NCBI GenBank assembly: GCA_019115995.1
Contig: DXCL01000046.1
Span: forward strand, 62,001 to 126,000
Source of the DNA: Candidatus Borkfalkia avistercoris
Lineage (GTDB): Bacteria > Bacillota > Clostridia > Christensenellales > Borkfalkiaceae
DNA: 64,000 nt
Reading direction: 5' to 3'
Shown here: positions 1 through 7,655 of the stretch, piece after piece
Layout of the letters: each line of letters opens with the position of its first letter
Numbering within the stretch: the stretch's first letter is position 1
Notes under the pieces: generated by a model
The model's database searches: none
What the model was told of the DNA's origin: nothing
The model's input: the letters and a program-made list of their open reading frames with translations, nothing else
Position numbers and translations under genes: made by a program

Positions 1-1
1 G

Positions 2-1063
2 GAACCCGGCGACACGATCTTGCTCAACAACGGGCTGCTCATCTTCCGCGTGACGGAAGTCGGCAAAACGGAGGTGAAAACGCGCGTGGAAGTCGGGGGC
101 GACCTCTCCGACAAAAAGAGCATGTTCTTCCCCGGCAAAACGCTCAGTCTCAAATACCTCAGCGAGCAAGACAAGAACGACATTTTGTTCGGCATCGAAC
201 AGGGCATCGACTTCATCGCCTGCTCCTTCACCTCCAAAGCGCAGGACATCAAAGACATCAGAAAGCTTTTGGAAGAGAACGGCAATCCCGACATCGACCT
301 CATCGCAAAGATCGAAAGCCAGAGCGGCGTGAACAACATAGACGAAATTCTGGAAGTCGCAAACGGCATCATGGTGGCGCGCGGCGATCTCGGCGTGGAA
401 GTCCCCTACGAGGAACTGCCGCAGATACAGAAAATGCTTATCAACAAGTGCCGCCTCGCGAGCAAACGCTGCATCACCGCGACGGAAATGCTCGAATCGA
501 TGATCAATCAGCCCCGCCCCACCCGTGCGGAAATTTCCGACGTCGCGAACGCGGTATACGACGGCACGAGCGCCGTCATGCTTTCGGGCGAAACGGCGGG
601 CGGCAAATTCCCCGTTCAGGCGGTCGAAGCGATGGCAAAGATCTGCATGGAAACGGAAAAGCACCTCGAAACGAAGTATAACGAAAAGCGGCCGAACATC
701 ACTAGCCCCGCAGACGCCCTTTCGCATTCCGCATGCGTGCTCGCAGAAGATATCGGCGCAAAGGCGATCGTCGTGTGCTCCCGCTCGGGCGGCACGGCAA
801 GGCTCGTTTCAAGGTTCCGCCCCAACATCGACATCATCGGCATGACGATCGAGCCGATGTCGTACAGAAAGCTTGCCCTCTCCTGGGGCGTGATCCCCGT
901 CCTGTCGGAAGAATTCACCTCGATGGACGTCCTGTTCTACCACGCGAAGCGCGCGGCGATCGAATCGGGACTCGTCAAAAAAGGCGACCGCATCGTCATC
1001 ACGGGCGGCAACCCGAACGGAAAATCGGGCAACTCCAACGTCATCAACATCGAACAAATTTAG
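2..1063 (+). CDS. pyk: Pyruvate kinase, 5'-truncated by window edge
   Basis: Glycolytic enzyme that transfers phosphate from phosphoenolpyruvate to ADP. The frame is already open at base 2, and the first visible residues (EPGDTILLNNG) match the B-domain of pyruvate kinases, so about 120 N-terminal residues lie outside the window. The Mg/PEP-binding segment MVARGDLGVE is near visible residue 125, followed by TATEML near 160 and LSGETAGG near 195. The C-terminal regulatory alpha/beta domain ends at NVINIEQI. There is no extra C-terminal PEP-utilising domain of the kind found in several Bacillota enzymes, so the full protein should be about 470 residues. An intrinsic terminator follows at once. 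The family is certain; regulation cannot be seen here. Confidence 0.97.
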   Translation, partial: EPGDTILLNNGLLIFRVTEVGKTEVKTRVEVGGDLSDKKSMFFPGKTLSLKYLSEQDKNDILFGIEQGIDFIACSFTSKAQDIKDIRKLLEENGNPDIDLIAKIESQSGVNNIDEILEVANGIMVARGDLGVEVPYEELPQIQKMLINKCRLASKRCITATEMLESMINQPRPTRAEISDVANAVYDGTSAVMLSGETAGGKFPVQAVEAMAKICMETEKHLETKYNEKRPNITSPADALSHSACVLAEDIGAKAIVVCSRSGGTARLVSRFRPNIDIIGMTIEPMSYRKLALSWGVIPVLSEEFTSMDVLFYHAKRAAIESGLVKKGDRIVITGGNPNGKSGNSNVINIEQI

Positions 1064-1074
1064 AAAACATTTGG

Positions 1075-1116
1075 AAGCGGCTCGACCCGAAAGGATCGCG
1101 CCGCTTTTATTTTTTA
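1075..1116 (+). terminator. Intrinsic terminator after pyk
   Basis: An imperfect hairpin (AAGCGGC pairs with GCCGCTT, with a second short helix inside) begins 11 bases after the pyk stop codon and is followed by a T-rich run (TTTTATTTTTT). Confidence 0.75.
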
Positions 1117-1164
1117 ATACTTTATATTGCATTTATGAATCTTAAAAATCGTCATAAAAACCCC

Positions 1165-1193
1165 TTGATTTTGTTTAAATGATATGATAAAAT
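1165..1193 (+). promoter_or_regulatory. Sigma-A-type promoter for the repeat lipoprotein
   Basis: TTGATT (1165-1170), a 17-base spacer and TAAAAT (1188-1193). Transcription would start near 1200, just before the structured leader at 1202-1258. Confidence 0.5.
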
Positions 1194-1201
1194 TTTGTTC
1201 A

Positions 1202-1258
1202 GGCGGTTTTTCGCTTACAGGAACGCGTTTCCGTATAAAATTTTACGAAGAAACCGCC
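1202..1258 (+). promoter_or_regulatory. Base-paired 5' leader of the repeat lipoprotein gene
   Basis: GGCGGTTTTTCG (1202-1213) can pair with CGAAGAAACCGCC (1246-1258). The enclosed loop contains a small GGAA/TTTCC hairpin. The 3' arm ends just before the ribosome binding site GGGAGAG. The structure is visible; a regulatory role is only inferred. Confidence 0.4.
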
Positions 1259-1272
1259 GAGGGAGAGATCAA

Positions 1273-2406
1273 ATGAGAAAACTGAAACGCAAACATCTCG
1301 TTCTTTTTCTGCTTGTCGTCACCGCGATCGCATGCGCGGGCATACTTGCGGCATGCCAAAAAAAGCACGTGCATTCCTTATCGCCGACCGCGGCGGTAGA
1401 GGCGACCTGCACGAAAGACGGCAACTCCGCATTCTGGCACTGTGCGGAATGCGATAAATATTTTTCCGATGAGGCGGGCAAAAACGAGATCACCCTTGAA
1501 AGCACCCGGCTCCCCGCGTTGGGTCACGCCTACGGCGAACCCGAATGGACTTGGAACGAAACTTCCTCCGCGCAAGCCGTTTTCTCCTGCACGCGCAGCG
1601 GCTGCGAACATCGGCGAACCGAAACGGACGAAGCTCCCGCAAGCAAAGAAATTTCCCCTGCCGGCTGCGAGGAAGAGGGCGCCATGCTTTATACGGCGAC
1701 CGTGACCTTCAACGGCAAACAATACACCTCCGAAAAGGAAGCGGCGATCCCTGCGGCTCATGATTGGAGCGAGACCCCCGAATGGAAATGGACGTGGTTC
1801 GGCACGGCTACCGTCCGCGCTACTTTCACTTGTTCCGTATGCCAAAAAACGGAGACCCTGACCACAAAAGAATATACGACCGAGGTGGTCGGAGAACTCT
1901 CGTGCACGGAAGACGGGCAACAAAAGCACACCGCAGAGATCTCCTTCAACGGCAAGACCTATCAAAATTCTTACATCACTTACTTTGAAGCCCGCCCTCA
2001 CCCCGCGGAAGTTGTAGAGCATTACGAATGCCTGGCCCCCACATGCGAGAGCGACGGGCATTACGAATACTGGCACTGCACCAGGTGCGGCGAATATTTT
2101 TCCGAATACGATATCAACAATGACGGAGACGAATTCCTGCTCGATTGTAATAAAACGACCCTTGCAAACACCGTCTTATCCAAACGCGGGCATCTCTACG
2201 GCGAACCGACATGGGAATGGAACGGCACATCTTCCGCGCAGGCCGTTTTCACCTGTACACGCAGCGGCTGCGAGCATACCCAAAAAGAGACTGCCCAGAT
2301 CACCTCAAAAACGATCGACGGAGAAATTGTATATGTTGCGACCGTAACTTTTAACGGAAAGCAATATACCGACGGAAAGTCTGAAAACGAATCCGCGGCC
2401 GCATAA
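1273..2406 (+). CDS. Repeat-containing surface lipoprotein with CxxC motifs
   Basis: Predicted exported lipoprotein of 377 residues. I chose the ATG at 1273 because GGGAGAG lies 6 bases upstream and it opens directly on a signal peptide: basic MRKLKRKH, a hydrophobic stretch, then lipobox LAAC with Cys28 as the lipidated residue. The mature part holds two related modules. Each has a WHCxxC segment followed by YFS (near residues 55-65 and again near 255-275), then a GHxYGEPxWxW segment, SSAQAVF and CTRSGCEH. A middle module carries FTCSVCQ. The paired cysteines suggest small zinc-ribbon or disulphide knuckles outside the cell. I recall similar GHxYGEPxW repeats in cell-surface proteins of gut Clostridia, of unknown function. 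No enzyme motif is visible. The gene has its own promoter and terminator. Confidence 0.85.
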   Translation: MRKLKRKHLVLFLLVVTAIACAGILAACQKKHVHSLSPTAAVEATCTKDGNSAFWHCAECDKYFSDEAGKNEITLESTRLPALGHAYGEPEWTWNETSSAQAVFSCTRSGCEHRRTETDEAPASKEISPAGCEEEGAMLYTATVTFNGKQYTSEKEAAIPAAHDWSETPEWKWTWFGTATVRATFTCSVCQKTETLTTKEYTTEVVGELSCTEDGQQKHTAEISFNGKTYQNSYITYFEARPHPAEVVEHYECLAPTCESDGHYEYWHCTRCGEYFSEYDINNDGDEFLLDCNKTTLANTVLSKRGHLYGEPTWEWNGTSSAQAVFTCTRSGCEHTQKETAQITSKTIDGEIVYVATVTFNGKQYTDGKSENESAAA

Positions 2407-2418
2407 AATTTGCGAGCC

Positions 2419-2449
2419 AAAAGCCTTGCCGTTTGCGGAAGGCTTTTTT
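2419..2449 (+). terminator. Intrinsic terminator after the repeat lipoprotein
   Basis: AAGCCTTgCCG / CGGaAGGCTT hairpin with one bulge, followed by TTTTTTC, starting 13 bases after the stop codon. Confidence 0.8.
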
Positions 2450-2631
2450 CGTGCGCAAAACATAAGATAGCGGCGCGCTTTCACGCACCGCTACCTTATA
2501 GTGAGAGAATATGAAAAAAGTTTGTGTGGTCTGTATCTGCTTGCGGATCCCTTTCCGAATCTACGCCCATATAATACAGCATCAATATGATTATTGCATG
2601 AAAATAAAATGAACGAAAGTAAAAAAAATTG
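2450..2631. other. Intergenic stretch between convergent genes, with one hairpin
   Basis: No gene supported with confidence. A TAGCGG...CCGCTA inverted repeat lies at about 2467-2493 and could end minus-strand transcription from the flavoprotein gene, although its T-tract is poor. A 33-codon open frame at 2511-2612 (+) is treated as a tentative observation only. Confidence 0.4.
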
Positions 2632-4167
2632 TTAATCCGCCCACTTTTTGAAGATCTGTTCGGCGATGCGCAGCCCGTCGGCGGCGGAACTCATGATGCC
2701 GCCCGCATATCCGCACCCTTCCCCGCACGGATACACCCCTCCGTGCGTAACGCTCTCCAACGTTTCGCCGCGCACGACGCGCACGGGAGAAGAAAAGCGC
2801 GTTTCCGGCGCCGTCAGCAGCGCGTCGGGGTGATCGAACCCTTTGAGCCTTTTACCCATATCCCTGAGCGCCGCCTTCATCGACTGCGCGATCGTTTCGG
2901 AAAACAGCGCGTTCAGATCGCACATCGCCGTACCCGCCGCGTAGCTGGGCAGCACCTCTCCGAAGCGCGCGGAGGCGCGCCCCTCAAAAAAGTCTTCCAC
3001 TCTTTGCACGGGAGCGGCATAGTTTCCGCCCGCCATCGCAAAGGCGGCGCGCTCGATCCTCCTTTGAAACTCCGCTCCGTCCAGAACGTTTCCCCTATCA
3101 AAATCCGCTCTTACGATCTGCACGAGGAGCGCGCTGTTCGCGTTTACGCCGTCGCGCGCACAATTGCTCATGCCGTTTGTAACGACGCCGCCCGCCTCGC
3201 TCGAAGACGGCATCACATACCCGCCCGGGCACATGCAAAAAGTGAACGCGCTGCGCGCACCCGCATGGCTGGCAAGCTTATAATCTGCGGGAGGGAGCAA
3301 ATTATGCCACGCAGAGTACTGCGCTATACCTATTTTTTCCTGCAAATGCTCGATCCTCGCCCCGATCGCAAAATCCCTCTGTTCCATGGCGAACCCGCAC
3401 GCGGAAAGCCGCGCGAACGTATCTCTGCTGCTGTGCCCGATCGCCAGAACGAGCGCGTCGCACGCAAATTCCTCCTCTTCGCCCGTCTCCGTATGGCGGG
3501 CGAGCGCGGAAAACGCTTTCCCGTCCTTCATGCGCAATCCATCGAAACGCGTATGAAAGAGCACTCTTCCCCCGTGCGCCTCGATATGCGCGCGCATCTT
3601 TTTCACGACGCCGCGCAGATTGTCGCTTCCGATATGCGGATTGGCGAGATACAAGATCTCCTGCGGCGCGCCGAACCGCACGAACGTTTCCAGCACTTCC
3701 CTGTTTAAGGGAGTGTGCGTCTGCGTGTTCAGTTTACCGTCTGAAAAGGTGCCGGCGCCGCCCTCGCCGAACTGCACGTTCGTATCCTCGTCGAGCAGGC
3801 GCTCGCGAAAAAACTTTTCGTTCTGCGCCGCGCGCTCGTCCACGTTTCCGCCGCGCTCCAAAACCGTAGGGCAAAAGCCCCTGTCGATCAGCCTGACCGC
3901 GCAAAACAGCCCTGCCGGGCCGCTCCCCACGACGACGATCTTTTTATCCGTGCGCTTTGTTTTTGCAAGCGCCTCCGCCTTCGCCGGCGGCGCGCTTTTT
4001 TCCGCTTCTATCGAATACACCCAGCGAATGTCCGCCTTATTCCGCGCGTCCAAAGATTTGCGCAAGATCCTCAGATAACCGCAGCGTCCTCTCAGCTTTT
4101 CTTCGGCGATCTTTTTCAGCTTTTCCTCGCTTTCGCCGATCTTCAATTTTATATTATCGATCCTCAT
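2632..4167 (-). CDS. FAD-dependent oxidoreductase, COG2509 type
   Basis: Cytosolic FAD-dependent dehydrogenase-like protein of about 511 residues; substrate unknown for this family. An N-terminal region (first ~70 residues, RIDNIKLKI...LRKSLDARNK) precedes the dinucleotide-binding motif VVVGSGPAGLFCAVRLIDRG and the ERGGNVDER segment that binds the adenosine ribose. The GEGGAGTFSDGKLNT motif and a C-terminal PCGEGCGYAGGIMSSAADG flavin motif are typical of this family. The start at 4167 is preferred over an in-frame codon 27 bases upstream because GGAG lies 8 bases before it. The start overlaps the end of the preceding flavoprotein gene by 14 bases, which suggests translational coupling. Function in the cell cannot be read from the sequence. 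Confidence 0.88.
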   Translation of the reverse strand: MRIDNIKLKIGESEEKLKKIAEEKLRGRCGYLRILRKSLDARNKADIRWVYSIEAEKSAPPAKAEALAKTKRTDKKIVVVGSGPAGLFCAVRLIDRGFCPTVLERGGNVDERAAQNEKFFRERLLDEDTNVQFGEGGAGTFSDGKLNTQTHTPLNREVLETFVRFGAPQEILYLANPHIGSDNLRGVVKKMRAHIEAHGGRVLFHTRFDGLRMKDGKAFSALARHTETGEEEEFACDALVLAIGHSSRDTFARLSACGFAMEQRDFAIGARIEHLQEKIGIAQYSAWHNLLPPADYKLASHAGARSAFTFCMCPGGYVMPSSSEAGGVVTNGMSNCARDGVNANSALLVQIVRADFDRGNVLDGAEFQRRIERAAFAMAGGNYAAPVQRVEDFFEGRASARFGEVLPSYAAGTAMCDLNALFSETIAQSMKAALRDMGKRLKGFDHPDALLTAPETRFSSPVRVVRGETLESVTHGGVYPCGEGCGYAGGIMSSAADGLRIAEQIFKKWAD

Positions 4168-5389
4168 TCCAAAGCTCCGCGATCCTGCGCGCACACCGCA
4201 CGCCGCTCGAAAACGCCCATTGCAGATTGTAACCTCCGCATTCGCCGTCTACGTCGAGTATTTCTCCCGCAAAAAACAATCCCTTTTCCCGCTTGCTCAT
4301 CAGGTACTCGTCCGTCTCCGAAAGCGGAACGCCCCCTCTCGTGACCTGCGCGTTTTCAAATCCCATGCTCCCGGTCACGCGCAGGCAAAAATTCTTGACT
4401 CGCGCCGCGATCTCGCCGGCCCGCCCGGAAAGCGCGCCGCACTTTTCGTCTGCGCGAACGCCGAGAGAGCGCATGAGCGAACGCGCCGCCGCGCTGTTCA
4501 CGATGCAGCGAAGAAGCTCGTCTGCGGCGAGATGCGACCACCGCGCCGCCTTATCTTTCAGCAGCCGGGCGAGCGCCGCCTCGCCGCATTCAGGCAGCAG
4601 ATCGAGCGAAAGAACGTCCCCTTCCGATGCATAGGAAGATATTTTGAACACCGCGTTCCCGCTCACGCCGTAATCGGTAAAGATCACGTCTCCGCGGCAG
4701 GCGTACATCTCTTCCCCTCTGCGCAGAAGCCGTACGCCGCAATCCATGCGTATCCCTTTGAGGCCCCTGATGCTTTCCCGCTCCGTTTTCAGCTGAACGA
4801 GTGCGGGAGAAAGCGCCGTAACGCTGTGGCCGAAGCCCTGCGCAAGCACGTATCCGTTTCCGTCGGCACCGAAATGCGGAGATGCTTTCCCGCCCGCGGC
4901 AATGAGCGCATAGCGCGCCGCGTACGAGTCCTTATCCGTTTCCAAGCAAAAAAGATCTCCCTTCCGCACGAGCTTTTTTACGAATTCTCCCGTCTTCACG
5001 GTAACGCCGCGCTCCGCGAGTGCGAACCGCAGTATGTCTGTTACCGACGCGGCCTGGCGGGAAGACGGATAGATCCGCCCTTCCCCGTCCGAAACGAAAA
5101 AGCCGCCCAACGAGGTCAAAAAGCGCACGAGATCTTCCTTTCCGAAAGCGCTAAGCACCTGCGCGACCTTTTCCGTATCCGAAGAAAAATAACGGTGCGC
5201 GCCCATGTTTTCATTGCTGATGTTTCCCTGCCCGTTTCCCGTGGCGGAAAGCTTTTTGCCCAACCGTTCGTTGCGCTCAAAAAGCAAAACGTTTTTGATT
5301 TTTGCGTCCGCAAGGAAGAGCGCCGCCATCATGCCCGCGGGCCCTCCCCCGACGATCGCCGCCGTATAATTTTTGTCTGTCTTATCCAT
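4154..5389 (-). CDS. HI0933-family flavoprotein (NAD(P)/FAD oxidoreductase), COG2081 type
   Basis: Rossmann-fold flavoprotein of about 411 residues. The dinucleotide-binding motif AAIVGGGPAGMMAALFLAD starts at residue 10, then ERNERLGKKLSATGNGQGNISN, the HI0933 signature. ALIAAGGKASPHFGADGNGY is mid-protein and FAGEILDVDGECGGYNLQWAFSSG near the C terminus carries the second flavin contact. Family members have no settled physiological reaction. The ATG at 5389 is forced, because the next upstream in-frame start would lie above the promoter (TTGACA-N17-TACAAT). No Shine-Dalgarno is present and the -10 box ends 6 bases before the ATG, so the mRNA is probably leaderless. It forms a two-gene unit with the downstream COG2509 gene. 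Confidence 0.9.
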   Translation of the reverse strand: MDKTDKNYTAAIVGGGPAGMMAALFLADAKIKNVLLFERNERLGKKLSATGNGQGNISNENMGAHRYFSSDTEKVAQVLSAFGKEDLVRFLTSLGGFFVSDGEGRIYPSSRQAASVTDILRFALAERGVTVKTGEFVKKLVRKGDLFCLETDKDSYAARYALIAAGGKASPHFGADGNGYVLAQGFGHSVTALSPALVQLKTERESIRGLKGIRMDCGVRLLRRGEEMYACRGDVIFTDYGVSGNAVFKISSYASEGDVLSLDLLPECGEAALARLLKDKAARWSHLAADELLRCIVNSAAARSLMRSLGVRADEKCGALSGRAGEIAARVKNFCLRVTGSMGFENAQVTRGGVPLSETDEYLMSKREKGLFFAGEILDVDGECGGYNLQWAFSSGVRCARRIAELWNEDR

Positions 5390-5395
5390 ACCGAT

Positions 5396-5424
5396 ATTGT
5401 ATAATATTTTTCGTTTTCTGTCAA
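5396..5424 (-). promoter_or_regulatory. Strong promoter with the ATG at the predicted +1
   Basis: On the minus strand, TTGACA (5424-5419), 17-base spacer, TACAAT (5401-5396). Six bases separate the -10 box from the ATG at 5389, so the A of ATG falls at +1. Confidence 0.75.
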
Positions 5425-5472
5425 TTTCAAACGAAAATTTACGCAAAATAAGCGAGAAAAATTCTCAACCGC

Positions 5473-5506
5473 TTGACAATTTTTCGCTTTTATATTAACA
5501 TATAAT
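5473..5506 (+). promoter_or_regulatory. Promoter for the Pro/Glu-repeat YegP protein
   Basis: TTGACA at 5473-5478. With a 17-base spacer the -10 would be TAACAT (5496-5501). A perfect TATAAT lies 22 bases from the -35 (5501-5506). Either gives a short leader containing the GAGGTG ribosome binding site. Confidence 0.6.
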
Positions 5507-5529
5507 CAGAAACAGCGAGGTGTTTTACA

Positions 5530-6420
5530 ATGGAGTTTATTCAAAAGATCATTGATTATTTCAATGCGAGTACTCAGAACAAGATCTTATGCATCGCGAT
5601 CGCCGCGATCGTCGTGATCCTGATCGTTCTGATCATCGTTGCGATCGTACACGCGGCAAAAAAATCCAAGAAAAAGAAGGCGGAGGCCCTCACGCAAACG
5701 GAGGAGCAGACGCCTGTTCCCGCACAGACGGCGGCGGAAACGCCCTCTCCCGCAGAGGTGCCCGCGGCCGACGAACAGCCCGCAGCCGAGCCGGAACCCG
5801 CACCCGAGCCTGAGCCTGAACCTGAGCCTGAGCCCGAGCCTGAACCCGAACCGGAACCCGAGTCCGAACTTGAACCGGAACCCGAGCCTGCGCCGGAACC
5901 CGTGCCCGAACCCGAACCGGAACCCGCACCCGAGCCTGAACCCCAGCCCGAACCCGAGCCCGAACCTGAGGCTAAACCCGAAGCAAAAGCGAAACAGGCA
6001 AAGCCTGCCGCGGCGAAAAAGGCTGAAAGCGAAACCGCAGTTGCGGCAGAGGCGGACGAGGAAGACAAGCGCTATGCGGGCAAATGGGTGATCCGCAAAA
6101 ACGAGGAAACGGGCGCATACAACTTCGATCTTCTCGCCTCCAACGGCGAAAAGCTCCTAAGCAGTATAGATTATACCTCCGTAGCGGGCGCAAGGAGCGG
6201 GATCAAAACGCATAAGGCGAACATCGCAAAGGATAACTTTACCATCGCGACGAGCAAAAACCGCCAGTACTTCTTCAAGCTCATGAGCGGTTCCAAGCAG
6301 ATCCTCTGCACGGGCGAGACCTATAAGACCAAGACCCGTTGCGAAAACGCGATCGATTCCGTCAAACGCTTTGCGGAAACCGCCGTCGTCGTTGTAGACA
6401 AGGGCGACGAGGAAGTGTAA
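5530..6420 (+). CDS. Membrane-anchored Pro/Glu-repeat protein with C-terminal YegP (DUF1508)-like repeats
   Basis: A 296-residue protein with three parts. One transmembrane helix ([20 protein letters not shown], residues ~19-38) is followed by a lysine cluster, which places the rest in the cytosol by the positive-inside rule. A low-complexity Pro-Glu tract (about residues 86-150, mostly PEPEPE) should form a stiff, acidic, extended spacer. The C terminus (about 178-285) holds two copies of a YegP/DUF1508-like fold: [20 protein letters not shown]...GARSGI and [17 protein letters not shown]...RCENAI. YegP repeats are small alpha/beta modules of unknown function. The ribosome binding site GAGGTG is 7 bases upstream. 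The gene is single, with its own promoter and a strong terminator. Confidence 0.85.
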   Translation: MEFIQKIIDYFNASTQNKILCIAIAAIVVILIVLIIVAIVHAAKKSKKKKAEALTQTEEQTPVPAQTAAETPSPAEVPAADEQPAAEPEPAPEPEPEPEPEPEPEPEPEPESELEPEPEPAPEPVPEPEPEPAPEPEPQPEPEPEPEAKPEAKAKQAKPAAAKKAESETAVAAEADEEDKRYAGKWVIRKNEETGAYNFDLLASNGEKLLSSIDYTSVAGARSGIKTHKANIAKDNFTIATSKNRQYFFKLMSGSKQILCTGETYKTKTRCENAIDSVKRFAETAVVVVDKGDEEV

Positions 6421-6437
6421 TATAACGCCTTACAATT

Positions 6438-6474
6438 AAAAGCTCCTCCGCAATCCGGCGGAGGAGCTTTTCAT
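6438..6474 (+). terminator. Intrinsic terminator after the YegP-like gene
   Basis: Perfect 11-base stem AGCTCCTCCGC / GCGGAGGAGCT with a 6-base loop, flanked by AAA and a TTTTC tail. Confidence 0.9.
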
Positions 6475-6514
6475 ATCCGCAAAAGCGAGCCGCCGGATCC
6501 GTGTGGCTCGCTTA

Positions 6515-6553
6515 TCATAAAAACGGGCGGCGCATGCATTGCGCCGCCCGTTT
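6515..6553 (-). terminator. Intrinsic terminator of the exporter-tautomerase-Mrp operon
   Basis: Perfect 14-base stem (AAACGGGCGGCGCA, 6521-6534, with its complement at 6540-6553) begins 3 bases after the mrp stop codon. In minus-strand orientation it ends in TTTTTAT. Confidence 0.88.
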
Positions 6554-6556
6554 GCT

Positions 6557-7378
6557 TTACGAAACGCTCTTTTCCAGCTTTTCAAAAAACTCGTTCAGAT
6601 AATCCCCTTCAAACAGCTCGATGAGCCCCCTGTCGCAGCAGGAAGCGAGCGACGCGTCGAAGGGTATTTTCGCCACATTTTCCACGCCGTACTCTTTTGC
6701 CACCTCAGCGATCTTGCTCTTGCCGAACACCTCGATCACCTTGCCGCAGTCGGGGCACTTTACATAGCTCATGTTTTCCACCATGCCGAGAATGGGCACG
6801 TTCATCTTCTCCGCCATGTTCGCGGCCTTTTTCACGATCATGGAAACGAGCTCCTGCGGGCTGGTCACGATCACGATGCCGTCGAGCGGTACAGACTGAT
6901 AAATGCTCAGCGGCACGTCGCCCGTTCCGGGGGGCATATCCACGAACATAAAATCCACGTCGTTCCAGATAACGTCCGTCCAGAATTGCAGCACCGTACC
7001 CGCGATCACGGGCCCGCGCCAGATGACGGGATCGGTATCCTCTTCCAGCAAAACGTTCATAGACATCACTTCGATCCCCGTTTTGCTCATCACGGGCAGA
7101 ATGCCGAGCTCCGTTCCGGAAGCCTTTTCATGTATGCCGAACATTTTGGGAACGGAAGGCCCCGTAATGTCCGCGTCCATGATCGCGCTTTTCAGCCCGT
7201 TCCTCTGTGCCGTAACCGCCAAAAGCGCAGTGGTGAGCGATTTTCCCACGCCGCCCTTGCCGCTTACGATGCCGATCACCTTTTTGATCTTTGAAAGCTC
7301 GTGCGGCGCTTTCCTGAAATCGCGCTCGGCGCAATCTTTGGAACAGCTGCCGCAGTCGTGCGTACAATTTTCCGCCAT
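6557..7378 (-). CDS. mrp: Mrp/Nbp35-family Fe-S cluster carrier ATPase
   Basis: P-loop ATPase of 273 residues that holds and passes on [4Fe-4S] clusters in the cytosol. The deviant Walker A SGKGGVGKS is at residues 39-47, followed by DADITGPSVPKMFGI and the Walker B region FVDMPPGTGD. The family's central metal site appears as CPDC in the C-terminal half. The N terminus also carries four cysteines (residues 5, 9, 12 and 16, CTHDCGSCSKDC), reminiscent of the extra N-terminal cluster site of eukaryotic Nbp35 and absent from short ApbC/Mrp proteins. It is last in a minus-strand run behind the ABC exporter pair and a tautomerase, 17 bases after the latter. The family is certain; the client proteins are not. 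Confidence 0.94.
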   Translation of the reverse strand: MAENCTHDCGSCSKDCAERDFRKAPHELSKIKKVIGIVSGKGGVGKSLTTALLAVTAQRNGLKSAIMDADITGPSVPKMFGIHEKASGTELGILPVMSKTGIEVMSMNVLLEEDTDPVIWRGPVIAGTVLQFWTDVIWNDVDFMFVDMPPGTGDVPLSIYQSVPLDGIVIVTSPQELVSMIVKKAANMAEKMNVPILGMVENMSYVKCPDCGKVIEVFGKSKIAEVAKEYGVENVAKIPFDASLASCCDRGLIELFEGDYLNEFFEKLEKSVS

Positions 7379-7395
7379 AAATTACCTCTCTTATT

Positions 7396-7632
7396 TTACA
7401 GCAAGCTCTTCGGGTCGTATTCCGCCTTCTTGTAAAGCTTGTCTTTTTTACCTTCGATATCTGCCTTGAAAACGCCCTGCCATGCCTGCGCGTCAAAATC
7501 CTCTACCGTGCAGGTAACATAATGCGCGGAACAGCCGAGCTCCTCCGTAAGCGTCTTTACGAGCGCCGCGGCGAGTCTTTTTTTCTGCTCCTCGCTCCGT
7601 CCTTCCAACATTTTTACGCTGATATGCGGCAT
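7396..7632 (-). CDS. Tautomerase-family protein (4-oxalocrotonate tautomerase-like)
   Basis: Small 78-residue protein starting MPHISVKMLEGRSEEQKKRL. After removal of Met the N-terminal proline would be the general base, the hallmark of the tautomerase superfamily. The beta-alpha-beta pattern and the length fit one subunit of an oligomeric enzyme. The substrate cannot be inferred. It sits between the ABC exporter pair (23 bases upstream) and mrp (17 bases downstream), so it is probably co-transcribed with both. Confidence 0.85.
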   Translation of the reverse strand: MPHISVKMLEGRSEEQKKRLAAALVKTLTEELGCSAHYVTCTVEDFDAQAWQGVFKADIEGKKDKLYKKAEYDPKSLL

Positions 7633-7655
7633 GTTTCCTCTCCTCCTTTTTTGTT

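Noticed and set aside
5785..5985. Short tandem repeats that could suggest a CRISPR or satellite array
   Set aside because: They are alternating Pro/Glu codons inside the YegP-like gene; the frame is kept and no spacers exist.
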